NCBI GenBank assembly: GCA_963834965.1
Contig: CAWIEI010000001.1
Location: 1-64,000 of the forward strand
From: Fodinibacter sp963834965
Lineage (GTDB): Bacteria > Actinomycetota > Actinomycetes > Actinomycetales > Dermatophilaceae
DNA length: 64,000 nucleotides
Reading direction: 5' to 3'
Shown: positions 33,222-42,629 of the stretch, in pieces
Numbering within the stretch: the first letter of the stretch is position 1
Layout: the number at the start of each line of letters is the position of its first letter
Notes under the pieces: generated by a model
Databases searched by the model: none
The model's input: only the letters and a program-made list of their open reading frames with translations
What the model was told of the DNA's origin: nothing
Made by a program: the position numbers and the translations under genes

Positions 33222-34508
33222 ATGAGGACCCGGTTCGTCGCCCCGCTCGCCGGGCTCGCGCTGATCGCGTCGCTGACCCTGTCCGCCTGCTCGGGCGACG
33301 ACGGGGTGGGCGAGGTTCCAGCTCCGGCACCCACCCGCGCGTCCCGTGCCTCTGGAAGCGCGGCATCCGGTGGCACGGCATCCGCGAGCAGTGAACCGTC
33401 GGCAAGCCCGGCACCGCGCAACACCGCCGTGCCCGAGCTGGACGTCGAGGTGGTGACCGCCGGGCTCGAGCACGGGTGGGACATCGGGTTCCTGCCCGAC
33501 GGGAAGGTGTTGGTGACCGAGCGGCCCGGGCGGATCTCGCTGGTGTCGGGGCTGCGCAAGGGGGCGAGCCGCAGCACGGTGAAGGCCGACCTCGACGACC
33601 TGTTCGTGCAGAGCGAGGGTGGCCTGATGGGGATGGTCGTGCACCCCGACTTCGCGACGTCGCGGGAGTTCACCACCTGCCAGACGCACCAGGAGAACGG
33701 CGACCCCGAGGACATCCGGCTGGTGACGTGGAAGCTGTCGGCCGACGAGCGGTCGGCGCAGCGGGTGAGGACGTTGCTGGCTGGTCTGCCCATCTCGACC
33801 GGGCGGCACTCCGGGTGCCGACCGGAGATCGCCGCCGACGGGGCCCTGCTGGTGGGCACCGGGGACACGGCCCAGGGTGGCATCCCGCAGGACCGCGCGG
33901 TGCTGGGCGGGAAGGTGCTGCGGCTCTCCCTGTCGACCGGGAAGCCGTTGCCGGACAACCCGTTTGCGTCATCGTCGAATGCCCGGGAGCGCTACGTGCT
34001 CAGCTACGGGCACCGCAACCTGCAGGGCGTCGCGGTGCAGCCGGGCACCGGGGCGGTGTACACGGCCGAGCACGGGCCGTCGTTCAACGACGAGGTGAAC
34101 CGCATCGAGCCGGGCGCCAACTACGGCTGGGACCCGTCGCAGGGCGGCACCGTCGGCGGGTACGACGAGAGCGTGCCGATGACCGACCTGAAGCGCTTCC
34201 CGGATGCCGTGCCGGCCATCTGGCAGTCCGGCAGCACGACCCAGGCGGTGTGTGCCGCGGAGTTCCTCGAGGGGTCGCAGTGGGGTGGGCTCGAGGGTGC
34301 CCTGGTCGTCACGGCGCTCAAGGGCGCCAAGCTGCTGCTGCTGACCCTGAAGCCCGACGGGACGCTGGCCAAGGTGGCCGTGCCGAAGGCGACCAACGGG
34401 CCGTACGGGCGGCTCCGGGCGGCGCGGATGGGGCCCGACGGTGCGCTGTACGTGACGACCACCAACGGCGACGACGACAAGCTCCTCCGCATCAGCCCCG
34501 CCCCCTGA
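33222..34508 (+). CDS. PQQ-dependent aldose sugar dehydrogenase-like lipoprotein
   Basis: 428 residues. Lipoprotein signal with lipobox LSAC (Cys about residue 23), Ser/Ala-rich linker, then the six-bladed propeller: LEHGWDIGFLPDGKVLVTERPG, GGLMGMVVHPDF, ALLVGTGDTAQ, YVLSYGHRNLQGVAVQP, AEHGPSFNDEVNRIEPGANYGW. These are conserved stretches of soluble glucose/aldose dehydrogenases (YliI type). It should face outside the cell. No PQQ biosynthesis genes are in the window. Confidence 0.85.
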   Translation: MRTRFVAPLAGLALIASLTLSACSGDDGVGEVPAPAPTRASRASGSAASGGTASASSEPSASPAPRNTAVPELDVEVVTAGLEHGWDIGFLPDGKVLVTERPGRISLVSGLRKGASRSTVKADLDDLFVQSEGGLMGMVVHPDFATSREFTTCQTHQENGDPEDIRLVTWKLSADERSAQRVRTLLAGLPISTGRHSGCRPEIAADGALLVGTGDTAQGGIPQDRAVLGGKVLRLSLSTGKPLPDNPFASSSNARERYVLSYGHRNLQGVAVQPGTGAVYTAEHGPSFNDEVNRIEPGANYGWDPSQGGTVGGYDESVPMTDLKRFPDAVPAIWQSGSTTQAVCAAEFLEGSQWGGLEGALVVTALKGAKLLLLTLKPDGTLAKVAVPKATNGPYGRLRAARMGPDGALYVTTTNGDDDKLLRISPAP

Positions 34509-34584
34509 CGTGCCCGGCCCTGGTCACCCGGCCGCGACGGCCATCCCGGAAGGCCCGCCAGCCCTGAAGCCGGCGGGTCGAGAG

Positions 34585-34632
34585 GTCGAGACATGCCCGG
34601 GATCCGTGTTTTCCACGGGCAAGTCATGACCC
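34585..34632 (+). repeat. Hairpin repeat, copy A (diverged)
   Basis: GGTC, two bases, GACATGCCCG, a 16-base loop, CGGGCAAGTC, two bases, GACC. It has the same architecture as copies B and C, with one stem mismatch and a different loop centre. It lies 77 bases after the sugar dehydrogenase. Confidence 0.7.
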
Positions 34633-34704
34633 CTCGTCTTGGCTAACGTCCCACTCCGGAGTCGAGCCTGTGGATGACGGGGTCGGCGTACCGTCGGTTT
34701 CAGG

Positions 34705-34710
34705 CAGGCT
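34705..34710 (+). promoter_or_regulatory. -10-like CAGGCT of a leaderless start
   Basis: Six bases before ATG 34717; no Shine-Dalgarno sequence. Confidence 0.4.
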
Positions 34711-34716
34711 GCGGCG

Positions 34717-35700
34717 ATGGGGGAGATGGTCCTGCCGACCGCGCTGACCGATCGGCCGTTCACCGTGCGGGAGGCACGAGCCACCGGCCTGCGCTACGAC
34801 CAGGTGCGGCGGGCTGCACTGCACACCCCGACCTGGGCGGTGCGGTGCATCGGGGCGCCGGCCGGCCTGTCCGCCCGGGCCGCTGCCTTCGCGTGCGGCC
34901 TTCCCGGCGACGTCGCGTTCTCACACGTGACGGCTGCTCGGCTCTGGCACCTTCCCCTGCCCACCGAACTGGAGCACGACGACGCCGACCTCGACGTCAT
35001 CCGGAACACCGACAAGGAACGGATCCGACGCCGAGGATGCCGCGGCCACCGGGGGCTGGAGTGCCGCGAGGTGGTTGACGTCGACGGGCTGCGAGTCGTG
35101 GGGCTCGCCGACACCTGGGTCGACCTGGGCGAGGTGGTCAGCCGTGGCCTGAGGCTCGACGACCTCGTGGTGGCGGGTGACGCCGTGGCACGACGGCTCG
35201 AGATGCAGCGGCTCGCGGATGCCGTGGGCGCTCCGGTGGAGGTCGGCCTGCCGCCCGGGTCAGGAGCCGCGTTCCTGGGCACGGCGCTCGATGCTCGGGT
35301 CAGGCCCCGTGGGAAGGCACTCCTTGCTGAGGCGCTGCCCCTGGTTCGGGCGGGCTCGAGGTCTCCGATGGAGACCCGGGCACGGCTGATGTTCCACCGT
35401 GCCGGCTTTCCTGAACCTGAGCTCAATGCTCCTGTGCGCGACGTCCACGGCGGGTGGCTGCTCGAGGGTGACTTCGTGTGGCGGCCGCAGCGCGTCGTCG
35501 GGGAGTACCAGGGGGACGACCATCGCTCCCGGAAGCGGCGAAGCGCCGACTCGTCCCGAGCGACCGTCGCGGAGGCGAACAGCTACGAGGTGCTCGAGAT
35601 CTACGCCGAGGACGTCTTCGGCGGAGCTCGACGTCGGGCCTGCCTGCGCCGCTTCGCCCGGGCGATGGAGCTCGACCCGTCCGACCTCACCATCGAGTGA
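34717..35700 (+). CDS. AbiEi-like / DUF559-like hypothetical protein
   Basis: 327 residues. The N-terminal ~120 residues look like the winged-helix part of the AbiEi-type proteins common in actinomycetes (FTVREARATGLRYDQVRRA, then AFSHVTAARLWHLPLP). The C-terminal region (SPMETRARLMFHRAGFPEPELN, VVGEYQGDDHRS, EIYAEDVFG) has the E...D...ExxGxxH layout of DUF559/Vsr-like endonuclease folds. No AbiEii toxin partner is adjacent. Such solitary proteins are numerous in this group and their role is unknown. It is flanked by the hairpin repeats. Confidence 0.65.
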   Translation: MGEMVLPTALTDRPFTVREARATGLRYDQVRRAALHTPTWAVRCIGAPAGLSARAAAFACGLPGDVAFSHVTAARLWHLPLPTELEHDDADLDVIRNTDKERIRRRGCRGHRGLECREVVDVDGLRVVGLADTWVDLGEVVSRGLRLDDLVVAGDAVARRLEMQRLADAVGAPVEVGLPPGSGAAFLGTALDARVRPRGKALLAEALPLVRAGSRSPMETRARLMFHRAGFPEPELNAPVRDVHGGWLLEGDFVWRPQRVVGEYQGDDHRSRKRRSADSSRATVAEANSYEVLEIYAEDVFGGARRRACLRRFARAMELDPSDLTIE

Positions 35701-35724
35701 TCCGGCCCGGCGCAGGTCGGGATC

Positions 35725-35789
35725 GTCGAGGGGTCGAGACATGCCCGGGATCGGCGTTCTCCACGGGCATGTCATGACCGCTCGATCTG
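35725..35789 (+). repeat. 65-bp hairpin repeat, copy B
   Basis: The stem GACATGCCCG 35738-35747 with CGGGCATGTC 35764-35773 encloses a 16-base loop; an outer GGTC/GACC helix adds four pairs across a 2x2 internal loop. It is identical over 65 bases to copy C. Confidence 0.9.
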
Positions 35790-35840
35790 CTGGTGCGCGG
35801 GATGTCGCTCTCGGTCGGAGCTGCCCTCGGATCTACATCG

Positions 35841-35905
35841 GTCGAGGGGTCGAGACATGCCCGGGATCGGCGTTCTCCACGGGCATGTCATGACCGCTCG
35901 ATCTG
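35841..35905 (+). repeat. 65-bp hairpin repeat, copy C
   Basis: Identical to copy B and offset by 116 bases, with 51 unrelated bases between. It lies 40 bases after the end of the convergent glycosyltransferase gene. Confidence 0.9.
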
Positions 35906-35945
35906 GGTCGTTCGTCGGGCCCTGAGCAGTTTCTGGCGGGAAGCC

Positions 35946-36788
35946 TCAGCCCCCGGACCTACCTCGGCGGGTGGCGAGGCGAGCTAGGGCAGCCGCTACC
36001 ACGCCGACGCCGACGGCCCACTGCCAGCGTCGCCGCACCCGTCGCACCTGCACTGCGTCGCCGGGCCGGATCGCCGGGGCCACCCCGACCACCCGCCGCC
36101 GGGTCAGCCGGTTCACGACGGGCCCTGCCGCGTAGTAGTAGCCGTACGACACGAACAGGGTGTGCGCCAGGCCCTGGTCGAGCCGGCGCGACGACGTGCG
36201 CACGGCGTTGGCGCGGTCCCAGGTGACCCGGCCCTGACCACGCAACCGCCGCAGCAGGTCGACCTCGTCGCCACCCTGGGTGAGCGAGGTGTCGTAGCCC
36301 GGGAAGCCCTCGCGCCGGAAGGCGACGTTCGTGGCCGTCACATAGCCGACCCACCCCGTGAGCCGGTGCGCCGCTGCCACCACCGCGAAGCCCACCCGGG
36401 GGAGGACGGCCGCCCAGCCCGGTGGGTCCTCGTAGCGGCACGGGCCGCCCACGGCCACGACCTCGGGGTCGGCACGGAAGGCCGCGTCGATCCTGGTCAA
36501 CCAGTCGGGTGGGTGCACCGTGTCAGCATCCGTGGACACGACGATCTGCCCTCGGGCGAGGTCGGTCCCCCGCTGCCGCGCCGCGCACACCCCGAGGACG
36601 GGCTCCTGCGCCACCCGCACCCCCGCCGCCCGCGCGAGCTCCGCGGTGCCGTCGACGCTGCCGTTGTCGACGACGACCACCTCGACGGCGCCGGGGAAGT
36701 CCTGCGCCCGCAACGACCCCAGGGTGCGCCCGAGCACGTCGACCTCGTTGTGGGCGGGCACGACGACGGAGAAGCGAGGCGCGTTCAC
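35946..36788 (-). CDS. GT2-family glycosyltransferase
   Basis: 280 residues: PRFSVVVPAHNEVDVLGRTL, VVVVDNGSVDGT, nucleotide-sugar DxD in STDADTVHP, and a QGGDEVDLLRRLR region equivalent to the catalytic ED. A hydrophobic C-terminal helix (WAVGVGVVAAALARLA) may tether it to the membrane. GTG 36788 overlaps the stop of the transporter gene; GAGGAG precedes it. Acceptor unknown. Confidence 0.87.
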   Translation of the reverse strand: MNAPRFSVVVPAHNEVDVLGRTLGSLRAQDFPGAVEVVVVDNGSVDGTAELARAAGVRVAQEPVLGVCAARQRGTDLARGQIVVSTDADTVHPPDWLTRIDAAFRADPEVVAVGGPCRYEDPPGWAAVLPRVGFAVVAAAHRLTGWVGYVTATNVAFRREGFPGYDTSLTQGGDEVDLLRRLRGQGRVTWDRANAVRTSSRRLDQGLAHTLFVSYGYYYAAGPVVNRLTRRRVVGVAPAIRPGDAVQVRRVRRRWQWAVGVGVVAAALARLATRRGRSGG

Positions 36789-38314
36789 GGTTGCTCCTCG
36801 AACGACGCCGACAGGTGCAGCCGCCGCACGAGCAGCAGCAGCACGGCGCCCACCGCCACCGGCAGCACGAGCACCAGGAACACGGGCGCCAGCGCGTCCG
36901 CGTAGACGGCGGCCACCTCCGCGCCCACCCCCGCGGGCAGCCCGGCGACGCGCTCGGGCGTCAGCGAGCCCACCGGCACACCCGTCGACCGCTCGAGCGG
37001 CAGCAGCCCCTCGTGCAGCCGACCGGTGAAGGCGGCGCCCACCATCGTCGAGCCGACCAGTACCCCCACCTCGCGGAAGAAGCCGTTCGTCGCCGTGGCG
37101 ATGCCGACGTGCCGGCTGGGAACAGTGCTCTGCACGACGACCACGAGCACCTCCCAGGCGCAGCCGATGCCGATGCCGAGCAGCGCGAGGCAGCCCCCCA
37201 CCGTCACCAACGACGTGTCGGCGCCCCAACGCGACATCAGGGCGAGGGCCGTCGCGGTGAGCGCCGCACCCAGCACGGGCAGGAACCGGTGGCGGCCGGT
37301 GCGAGCCACCACCTGGGCCGCCACGACCGTGGCACTGCCGAGGCCGCCGATCAGGGCCAGCATCATCAGGCCGGCCCCGCGCGGGCTCAGCCCCGCGGCC
37401 ATCTGCAGGTAGGTCGGCAGGTACCCCACGGTGCCGAACATGGCGGCACCCAGGACGAGACCCGCGATGACCGCGACGACGAAGGTGCGGTCACGAAAGA
37501 GCAGGGGCGGCAGCAGCGGATGCCGGGAGCGCCGTTCCACGACGACCAGCGCCAGCGTGAGCAGCCCGGTCACGGCGGCACCCATCCCCAGCGCCACCCA
37601 CGAGGTGCCCGGCCGCGCAGCCACCGTGACGAGCAGGGTCAGCGAGAGCACCGCGCCCGTGAGCAGCGCGGTGCCGGCGGCGTCGAGGTGCACCGAACCC
37701 CGCGGCGGGCGACCCCGCGGCAGGGTGCGGGCGGCGAGCGCCACGGCCAGCACCCCGACCGGCACGTTGACCCAGAAGACCCACCGCCAGCCGGTCGTCT
37801 CGACGAGCCAGCCGCCGAGCAGCGGCCCTGCCACGGCGCACCCGGCGAACACCGCCCCGACCGCCGTCATCACCGGTGCCCGGCGGCGGGCGGGCAGCAG
37901 GTCGGCGAGCACGGCATAGACCAGCACCACCAGTGCCCCACCGCCAAGCCCCTGCACCGCCCGGGCCGCGACCAGCGTCGGCAGGTCGCGCGCCAGCCCG
38001 CCGAGCACCGAGCCAGCGACCAGCACCGACAGCGCGGCGAGGAACACCGGCCGCCGCCCGAGCAGGTCACCGAGCCGGCCGAGCACCGGCATCATCACCG
38101 TGCCGGTGACGAGGTAGGCCGTGGTCGCCCACAGCAGCTGGTCGCTGCCGCCGAGCTCTCCCACGACGGTGGGCAGTGCGGTGGCCAGCATCGTCGCGTC
38201 GAGCTCGGCGAGCACCAGCCCGGCCATGAGCGCGGCGAGCACCGGAGCCAGACGCTGGAGGTCATCGCGCACCCCCACGGCGGCGGAGGGCGCCGCCACG
38301 TCCGTGCGGCTCAT
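36785..38314 (-). CDS. MFS drug/proton antiporter, DHA2 (14-helix) type
   Basis: 509 residues with 13-14 predicted helices. Motif A (GRLGDLLGRRPVFL) and motif C-like (AGPLLGGWLVETTGWRWVFWVN) are present. The N-terminal LDATMLATALPTV is typical of EmrB/QacA-type exporters. ATG 38314 overlaps the deacetylase stop (ATGA). It is probably co-transcribed with the deacetylase and the glycosyltransferase, so the operon may make and export a glycosylated compound; this is inference. Confidence 0.9.
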   Translation of the reverse strand: MSRTDVAAPSAAVGVRDDLQRLAPVLAALMAGLVLAELDATMLATALPTVVGELGGSDQLLWATTAYLVTGTVMMPVLGRLGDLLGRRPVFLAALSVLVAGSVLGGLARDLPTLVAARAVQGLGGGALVVLVYAVLADLLPARRRAPVMTAVGAVFAGCAVAGPLLGGWLVETTGWRWVFWVNVPVGVLAVALAARTLPRGRPPRGSVHLDAAGTALLTGAVLSLTLLVTVAARPGTSWVALGMGAAVTGLLTLALVVVERRSRHPLLPPLLFRDRTFVVAVIAGLVLGAAMFGTVGYLPTYLQMAAGLSPRGAGLMMLALIGGLGSATVVAAQVVARTGRHRFLPVLGAALTATALALMSRWGADTSLVTVGGCLALLGIGIGCAWEVLVVVVQSTVPSRHVGIATATNGFFREVGVLVGSTMVGAAFTGRLHEGLLPLERSTGVPVGSLTPERVAGLPAGVGAEVAAVYADALAPVFLVLVLPVAVGAVLLLLVRRLHLSASFEEQP

Positions 38315-39096
38315 GCCGCCGCCGTCGCGTAGGCGGGCACGCCGAGCAGGCGGTCGACGGTCGTGAACGAGTAGCCCGCGTCGCGCAGCCGGTCGACCAG
38401 GGGCCCGACGGCCGCCACCGAGGCGCGGCGGTCGCCGCCGCGGGCCTCCCGGCCGTCGTGCAGGATGACGATGGCGCCCGCCCGCGTCCGGCGCACCGCC
38501 CCCGCCACGAGCACCTCGGGCCGCGGCTGGAACAGCTCGAGCGGGGAGGCGAAGGTGCCGGAGACGACCTGCGAGCCGGTGCCGGCGATGCCGCGCAGCA
38601 CCCACGGCCAGTGGCACAGCCACGGCGGCCGGTAGAGCAGGGGCGCGCGCCCGCACACCTCGTGCAGCGTGGCCCGCCCACGCTCCACCTCGCGCCGCTG
38701 GGTCGGCTCGGTCGCGTACCGCGAGAAGGTGTGGCTCTCGCTGTGGTTGCCGAGCACGTGCCCCTCGTCGACCACCCGTCGGGTGACCTCCGGGTGCCGC
38801 CTCGCGCACCGGCCCACCTGGAAGAACGTCGCCGGCACGCCCTTGCCGGCCAGGGTGTCGAGCAGAAGCGAGGTCCACGGCTCGTTGGGGCCGTCGTCGA
38901 AGGTCAGCGCCACGGTGCGCTCGCTGGTCGGCGCGCGGAACGGGAACGACCCGAACACCTGCGAGGTCGGCCCGAGCCCGGCCCGGGCCGCCACGGTCAG
39001 CCCGGTCGCGAGCACCGCAAGGGCCGCCGCCCTCGGGTGACGGGCAGGCGGCATCCGGGAGTGATGGAGCGGCATACCCGCGCAGTACCCGGTCAT
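38311..39096 (-). CDS. Polysaccharide deacetylase (NodB domain)
   Basis: 261 residues with a signal-type hydrophobic segment (about 20-45), then the NodB domain: VALTFDDGPNEP (metal Asp), GNHSESHTFSR (metal His pair), YRPPW and AIVILHDG. It deacetylates N-acetyl sugars in cell-surface glycans, outside the membrane. The first gene of the operon. The start is uncertain; ATG 39096 and ATG 39075 are both in frame. Confidence 0.88.
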   Translation of the reverse strand: MTGYCAGMPLHHSRMPPARHPRAAALAVLATGLTVAARAGLGPTSQVFGSFPFRAPTSERTVALTFDDGPNEPWTSLLLDTLAGKGVPATFFQVGRCARRHPEVTRRVVDEGHVLGNHSESHTFSRYATEPTQRREVERGRATLHEVCGRAPLLYRPPWLCHWPWVLRGIAGTGSQVVSGTFASPLELFQPRPEVLVAGAVRRTRAGAIVILHDGREARGGDRRASVAAVGPLVDRLRDAGYSFTTVDRLLGVPAYATAAA

Positions 39097-39165
39097 GCAT
39101 CGTGGATGCGACGCTGTCGAACGTTGCGACGGTGCAGGTCGAAGGCCCGCTGCCCGGGCCTCGGC

Positions 39166-39789
39166 TCAGCCGGTCTCGACGATGGTCGTGACCACGTCGG
39201 TCACCGACGGGCGCTTCGGGGTCGAGGAGAAGCCGAACCGGCAGGCCGGGTCGACCGGCGCCAGGCCGCCCAGCGGGATGCCGTCGAGCGCGCCGGTCAG
39301 CGCGGTGACCGCGCGCAGGTCGGTCGCGCCGTAGAACTCGCGCCGCCCGGCCCGGGCCATCCCGCGCGTGCGCACTCCGCGCATCGCCACCCGCGCCACC
39401 GGGTCGGCCACGGTCGCGAACGCCGGGCTCTGGGCCACGGCGCGGGGCACCAGCCGCAGGAGGTGCCCCACCGGCATTCGGCCGCCAACCTCGACGCGCA
39501 GGGACAGCGACGACGACTCGACCACCCACTCCGACCCCGCCACACCGCCGCCCGACACGCTGAACGGCTCGAGCCGGGTCTCGTCGAACACGTAGGTGGT
39601 GGCGACCAGGTCTCGCACCTGCTCGCTGGGCGCCACCAGGATGCGGTGCCCGTCGGCGCGCTCGACCATGGCGTCGGCGAACGGCCCGAACGGGCTCTCG
39701 TGCCACCAGCCGACCACGACCCGCACGCCGCTGGTGGACCCGACCCCGGCGATCCGGCCCCGAAACCTCTGACGCGTTCCCACCGCCAC
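39166..39789 (-). CDS. Conserved hypothetical protein (about 207 residues)
   Basis: It begins FRGRIAGVGSTSGVRVVVGWW and HESPFGPFADAMVERADGHRILVAP and contains FVSSTPKRPSVT-like C-terminal segments. No domain is recognised for certain, but the codon use is native and the sequence is well ordered, with no signal or membrane segments. GTG 39789 is preferred over later starts because GGGGA lies five bases upstream and it leaves space for the divergent MFS promoter. Confidence 0.65.
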   Translation of the reverse strand: MAVGTRQRFRGRIAGVGSTSGVRVVVGWWHESPFGPFADAMVERADGHRILVAPSEQVRDLVATTYVFDETRLEPFSVSGGGVAGSEWVVESSSLSLRVEVGGRMPVGHLLRLVPRAVAQSPAFATVADPVARVAMRGVRTRGMARAGRREFYGATDLRAVTALTGALDGIPLGGLAPVDPACRFGFSSTPKRPSVTDVVTTIVETG

Positions 39790-39800
39790 ATCATCCCCAC

Positions 39801-39806
39801 TAGGGT
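39801..39806 (+). promoter_or_regulatory. -10 TAGGGT of the MFS gene
   Basis: Six bases before ATG 39813; no Shine-Dalgarno sequence; between divergent genes. Confidence 0.6.
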
Positions 39807-39812
39807 CCGGGC

Positions 39813-41171
39813 ATGGCAGTGGCGCCCACCCCAGGTTCGACACCGGGGTCCGTCACGCCGCCCGGCCCCCGGCTCACGCCGTCCGCGCGACGGGGCTACG
39901 GCCTCGGCTCCGTGGCCACCGGCTCGTTCGGCACGGTGCCCGGGCTGCTCCTCCTGCCCTATCTGACCGACCGGCTGGGGGTCACCGCCGGGCTCGCGGG
40001 GTTGGTCGTCTTCCTGCCCAAGGCGTGGGACGTCATCCTCAACCCGGTCGCCGGCCGCGTCAGCGACCGCTCCACCAACCCCGGTGGGCGCCGCCGGCCG
40101 TTCCTGATCCGCTCGGGCACCCTGCTGGCGCTCGCCTTCGTGCTGCTCTTCGTGGGCCCGACCTCCCCGACCGGCCTGGCCACCACCTGGGTGGTCGTGC
40201 TGTTCATCGCCTGCGCCACCGCCTACGCGTTCTTCCAGGTGCCCTACGTCGCGATGCCTGCCGAGATGACCGACGACTACGACGAGCGCACCCGGCTGAT
40301 GACGTGGCGGGTGGCGATCCTCGCCCTCACCATCCTGGTCAGCGGGGGCCTGTCGCCGATCATCCGCAACCAGCTGGGGCCCGAGTGGGGCTACCGGGGG
40401 GTGGGACTGTTCGTCGGCACGCTCATCCTCATCGGCACGGTCGGCGCCTGGTGGGGGACACGCAACACCACGATGACGGATGCCGCCACGGCCGGTGGCA
40501 GCCTCGCCGACCAGCTGCGCGTCGTCGCCGCCTCACGCGAGTTCCGCACCCTGCTCACCGTGTTCGTGCTGCAGGCACTCGCCACCGGGGCGATGCTCGC
40601 CGGGGTCGACTACGTCGCCCGGGTCCTGCTCGGCAGCCCGGGCGCCTCGACCGTGCTGTTCGTCTGCTTCGTCGCGCCGGCCCTGCTCGTGACCCCGCTG
40701 TGGCAGCGGGTCGGTGAGCGGCGCGACAAGCGCACCGGCTACCTCTGGGGCTCGCTGCTGCTGGCCGGCGGGGCGCTGGCCACGCTGCTCACCGTGCGGG
40801 TGGGCGTCGCCGCCACCGCCGCCAGCGTCGCCGTCGTCGGGGTGGGTTACGCCGCCTGCCAGATGTTCCCGCTCGCGATGCTGCCCGACGTCGCCGCCGC
40901 CGATACCGCCCGCACGGGCGAGAGCCGCGCCGGCACCTACACCGGGGTCTGGACCGCAGGCGAGACGCTGGGCCTTGCGCTCGGCCCGCTGCTGTACGCC
41001 GGCGTGCTCGCCCTGGGCGGTTACGTGTCATCCACCGACTCCGCTGCAGTGCAACCCGATTCGGCGCACACTGCCATCGCACTCGGCTTCACGATCATCC
41101 CGGCCGCCTTGGTCGCGGTGTCACTGCTGGTGCTGCGCACGTACCGGCTCGACCAGGAGGTGTCCCGGTGA
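39813..41171 (+). CDS. MFS transporter, GPH (sugar:cation symporter)-like
   Basis: 452 residues, about 12 helices. Features of the MelB/GPH group: LTDRLGVTAGLAGLVVFLPK, DVILNPVAGRVSDRSTNPGGRRRPFL, VPYVAMPAEMTDDYDERTRL and a mid-protein RNTTM loop. These use Na+ or H+ to import sugars or related solutes. Its stop overlaps the start of the PLP enzyme, so transport and decarboxylation of one substrate may be linked (inference). Confidence 0.88.
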   Translation: MAVAPTPGSTPGSVTPPGPRLTPSARRGYGLGSVATGSFGTVPGLLLLPYLTDRLGVTAGLAGLVVFLPKAWDVILNPVAGRVSDRSTNPGGRRRPFLIRSGTLLALAFVLLFVGPTSPTGLATTWVVVLFIACATAYAFFQVPYVAMPAEMTDDYDERTRLMTWRVAILALTILVSGGLSPIIRNQLGPEWGYRGVGLFVGTLILIGTVGAWWGTRNTTMTDAATAGGSLADQLRVVAASREFRTLLTVFVLQALATGAMLAGVDYVARVLLGSPGASTVLFVCFVAPALLVTPLWQRVGERRDKRTGYLWGSLLLAGGALATLLTVRVGVAATAASVAVVGVGYAACQMFPLAMLPDVAAADTARTGESRAGTYTGVWTAGETLGLALGPLLYAGVLALGGYVSSTDSAAVQPDSAHTAIALGFTIIPAALVAVSLLVLRTYRLDQEVSR

Positions 41172-42592
41172 CCCCAGCGACGAGCGAGTCAGTCCTCGCC
41201 ACCCTGCGCGAGCTGCAGGCCCACGACCTGCCCGCCCACGGCGGCCGCACGCTCGCCTACGTCTACGACTCCGGGCTCGCCGACGCGGATGCCGTGGGGC
41301 TCGAGGCGCTCGCGATGTTTGCCGCGTCGAACGGGTTGGACCCCACAGCTTTTCCCTCGCTGCTGCGGATGGAGAACGACCTCGTCGCACTCGCGGGCGG
41401 CCTGCTCGACGCACCCGACGGGTTCGCCGGCTCGGTGACGTCCGGCGGCACCGAGTCGATCCTGCTCGCGGTGCTCGCCGCCCGCCAGGGCTCGCCCGGC
41501 ACGACCGACCCGAGCATGGTGATCCCCAGCTCGGCGCACGCGGCGTTCCACAAGGCGGCGGAGTTCCTGGGGGTGCGCGCGGTTCTCGTCGACGTCGACC
41601 CCGAGACCTTCCGAGCCGACCCGGCAGCCATGGCGGGTGCCGTCGACGACACCACCGTGCTCGTCGTCGCCTCGGCGCCCTCCTATGCCCACGGCGTGGT
41701 CGACCCGGTGCCCGAGATCGCCGCGCTGGCCGCGGCGCGCGGCATCCGCTGCCACGTCGACGCCTGTATCGGGGGCTGGGTGCTGCCGCACCTCGACGAC
41801 GCCCCGCCGTGGACCTTCGCGGTCGAGGGGGTCACCAGCATCAGCGTCGACCTGCACAAGTACGCCTACACGCCCAAGGGCGTCTCGGTGCTGCTGCACC
41901 GCACGCCGGCGCTGCGGCAGGGCCACTTCTTCGCCTCGGCGAACTGGCCGGGGTACACGATGCTCAACAGCACGATGCAGTCGACCCGCTCCGGGGGTCC
42001 GCTCGCCGCCGCGTGGGCGGTGACCCAGCGGATCGGCATCCAGGGCTATGCCGACCTCGCGGTGCAGGCGCGCGACGCGACGCTCGCGGTGGCAGCCGCC
42101 GTCGACGGCATCCCGGGCCTGAGCGTGCTCGTCACGCCCGACGCGACCCTGGTCGCCCTGGTCGCCGACGACTCGTGCGACGTGTTCACCATCGCCGACG
42201 AGATGCTCGAACGGGGATGGTTCGTGCAGGCGCAGCTGTCGTTCGGCGGTGTGCCGCCCACGCTGCACCTCACCCTGTCCGCCGCGACCGCACCGTCGGT
42301 GCCCGAGCTGGTGGGGGCGCTGCGCGAGTCGGTGGATGCCGCCCGCGCCGCCGGTCCGGTCGGAGTCGACGCGGGGCTGGCGGCCCTGCTCGGGTCGATC
42401 GACCCGGCAACCCTCGACGACGCCGGGTTCGCCGGGCTGCTCACCGCCGCGGGGCTGGCCGGCAGCGACGGCGCGCTGGCGCTACCCACCCGGATGGCCC
42501 CGGTCAACGCCCTGCTCGACGCCTGCCCGGGGCCGCTCCGCGAGGCCCTGCTGCTCGGGGTGCTCGACCGCCTCTCGCGCCCGACCGCCTGA
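41168..42592 (+). CDS. PLP-dependent group II decarboxylase / sphingosine-phosphate-lyase-like enzyme
   Basis: 474 residues. SVTSGGTESILLAVLAAR binds the cofactor phosphate, HVDACIGGW holds the Asp, and the PLP Lys lies in VDLHKYAYTPKGVSVLL. LHKYAYTPKG is the version found in sphingosine-1-phosphate lyase-like and related actinomycete decarboxylases. A C-terminal extension of about 60 residues (GLAALLGSIDPATLDDAG) is unusual. GTG 41168 overlaps the transporter stop. Confidence 0.85.
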   Translation: MTPATSESVLATLRELQAHDLPAHGGRTLAYVYDSGLADADAVGLEALAMFAASNGLDPTAFPSLLRMENDLVALAGGLLDAPDGFAGSVTSGGTESILLAVLAARQGSPGTTDPSMVIPSSAHAAFHKAAEFLGVRAVLVDVDPETFRADPAAMAGAVDDTTVLVVASAPSYAHGVVDPVPEIAALAAARGIRCHVDACIGGWVLPHLDDAPPWTFAVEGVTSISVDLHKYAYTPKGVSVLLHRTPALRQGHFFASANWPGYTMLNSTMQSTRSGGPLAAAWAVTQRIGIQGYADLAVQARDATLAVAAAVDGIPGLSVLVTPDATLVALVADDSCDVFTIADEMLERGWFVQAQLSFGGVPPTLHLTLSAATAPSVPELVGALRESVDAARAAGPVGVDAGLAALLGSIDPATLDDAGFAGLLTAAGLAGSDGALALPTRMAPVNALLDACPGPLREALLLGVLDRLSRPTA

Positions 42593-42629
42593 CCCGGCGG
42601 ATGCCGAGACCTGGGGCGACATCCGCCCA

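Noticed and set aside
36422..38332. 636-residue plus-strand frame opposite the MFS gene
   Set aside because: Low-complexity His/Arg/Gln sequence from reading a membrane-protein gene backwards.
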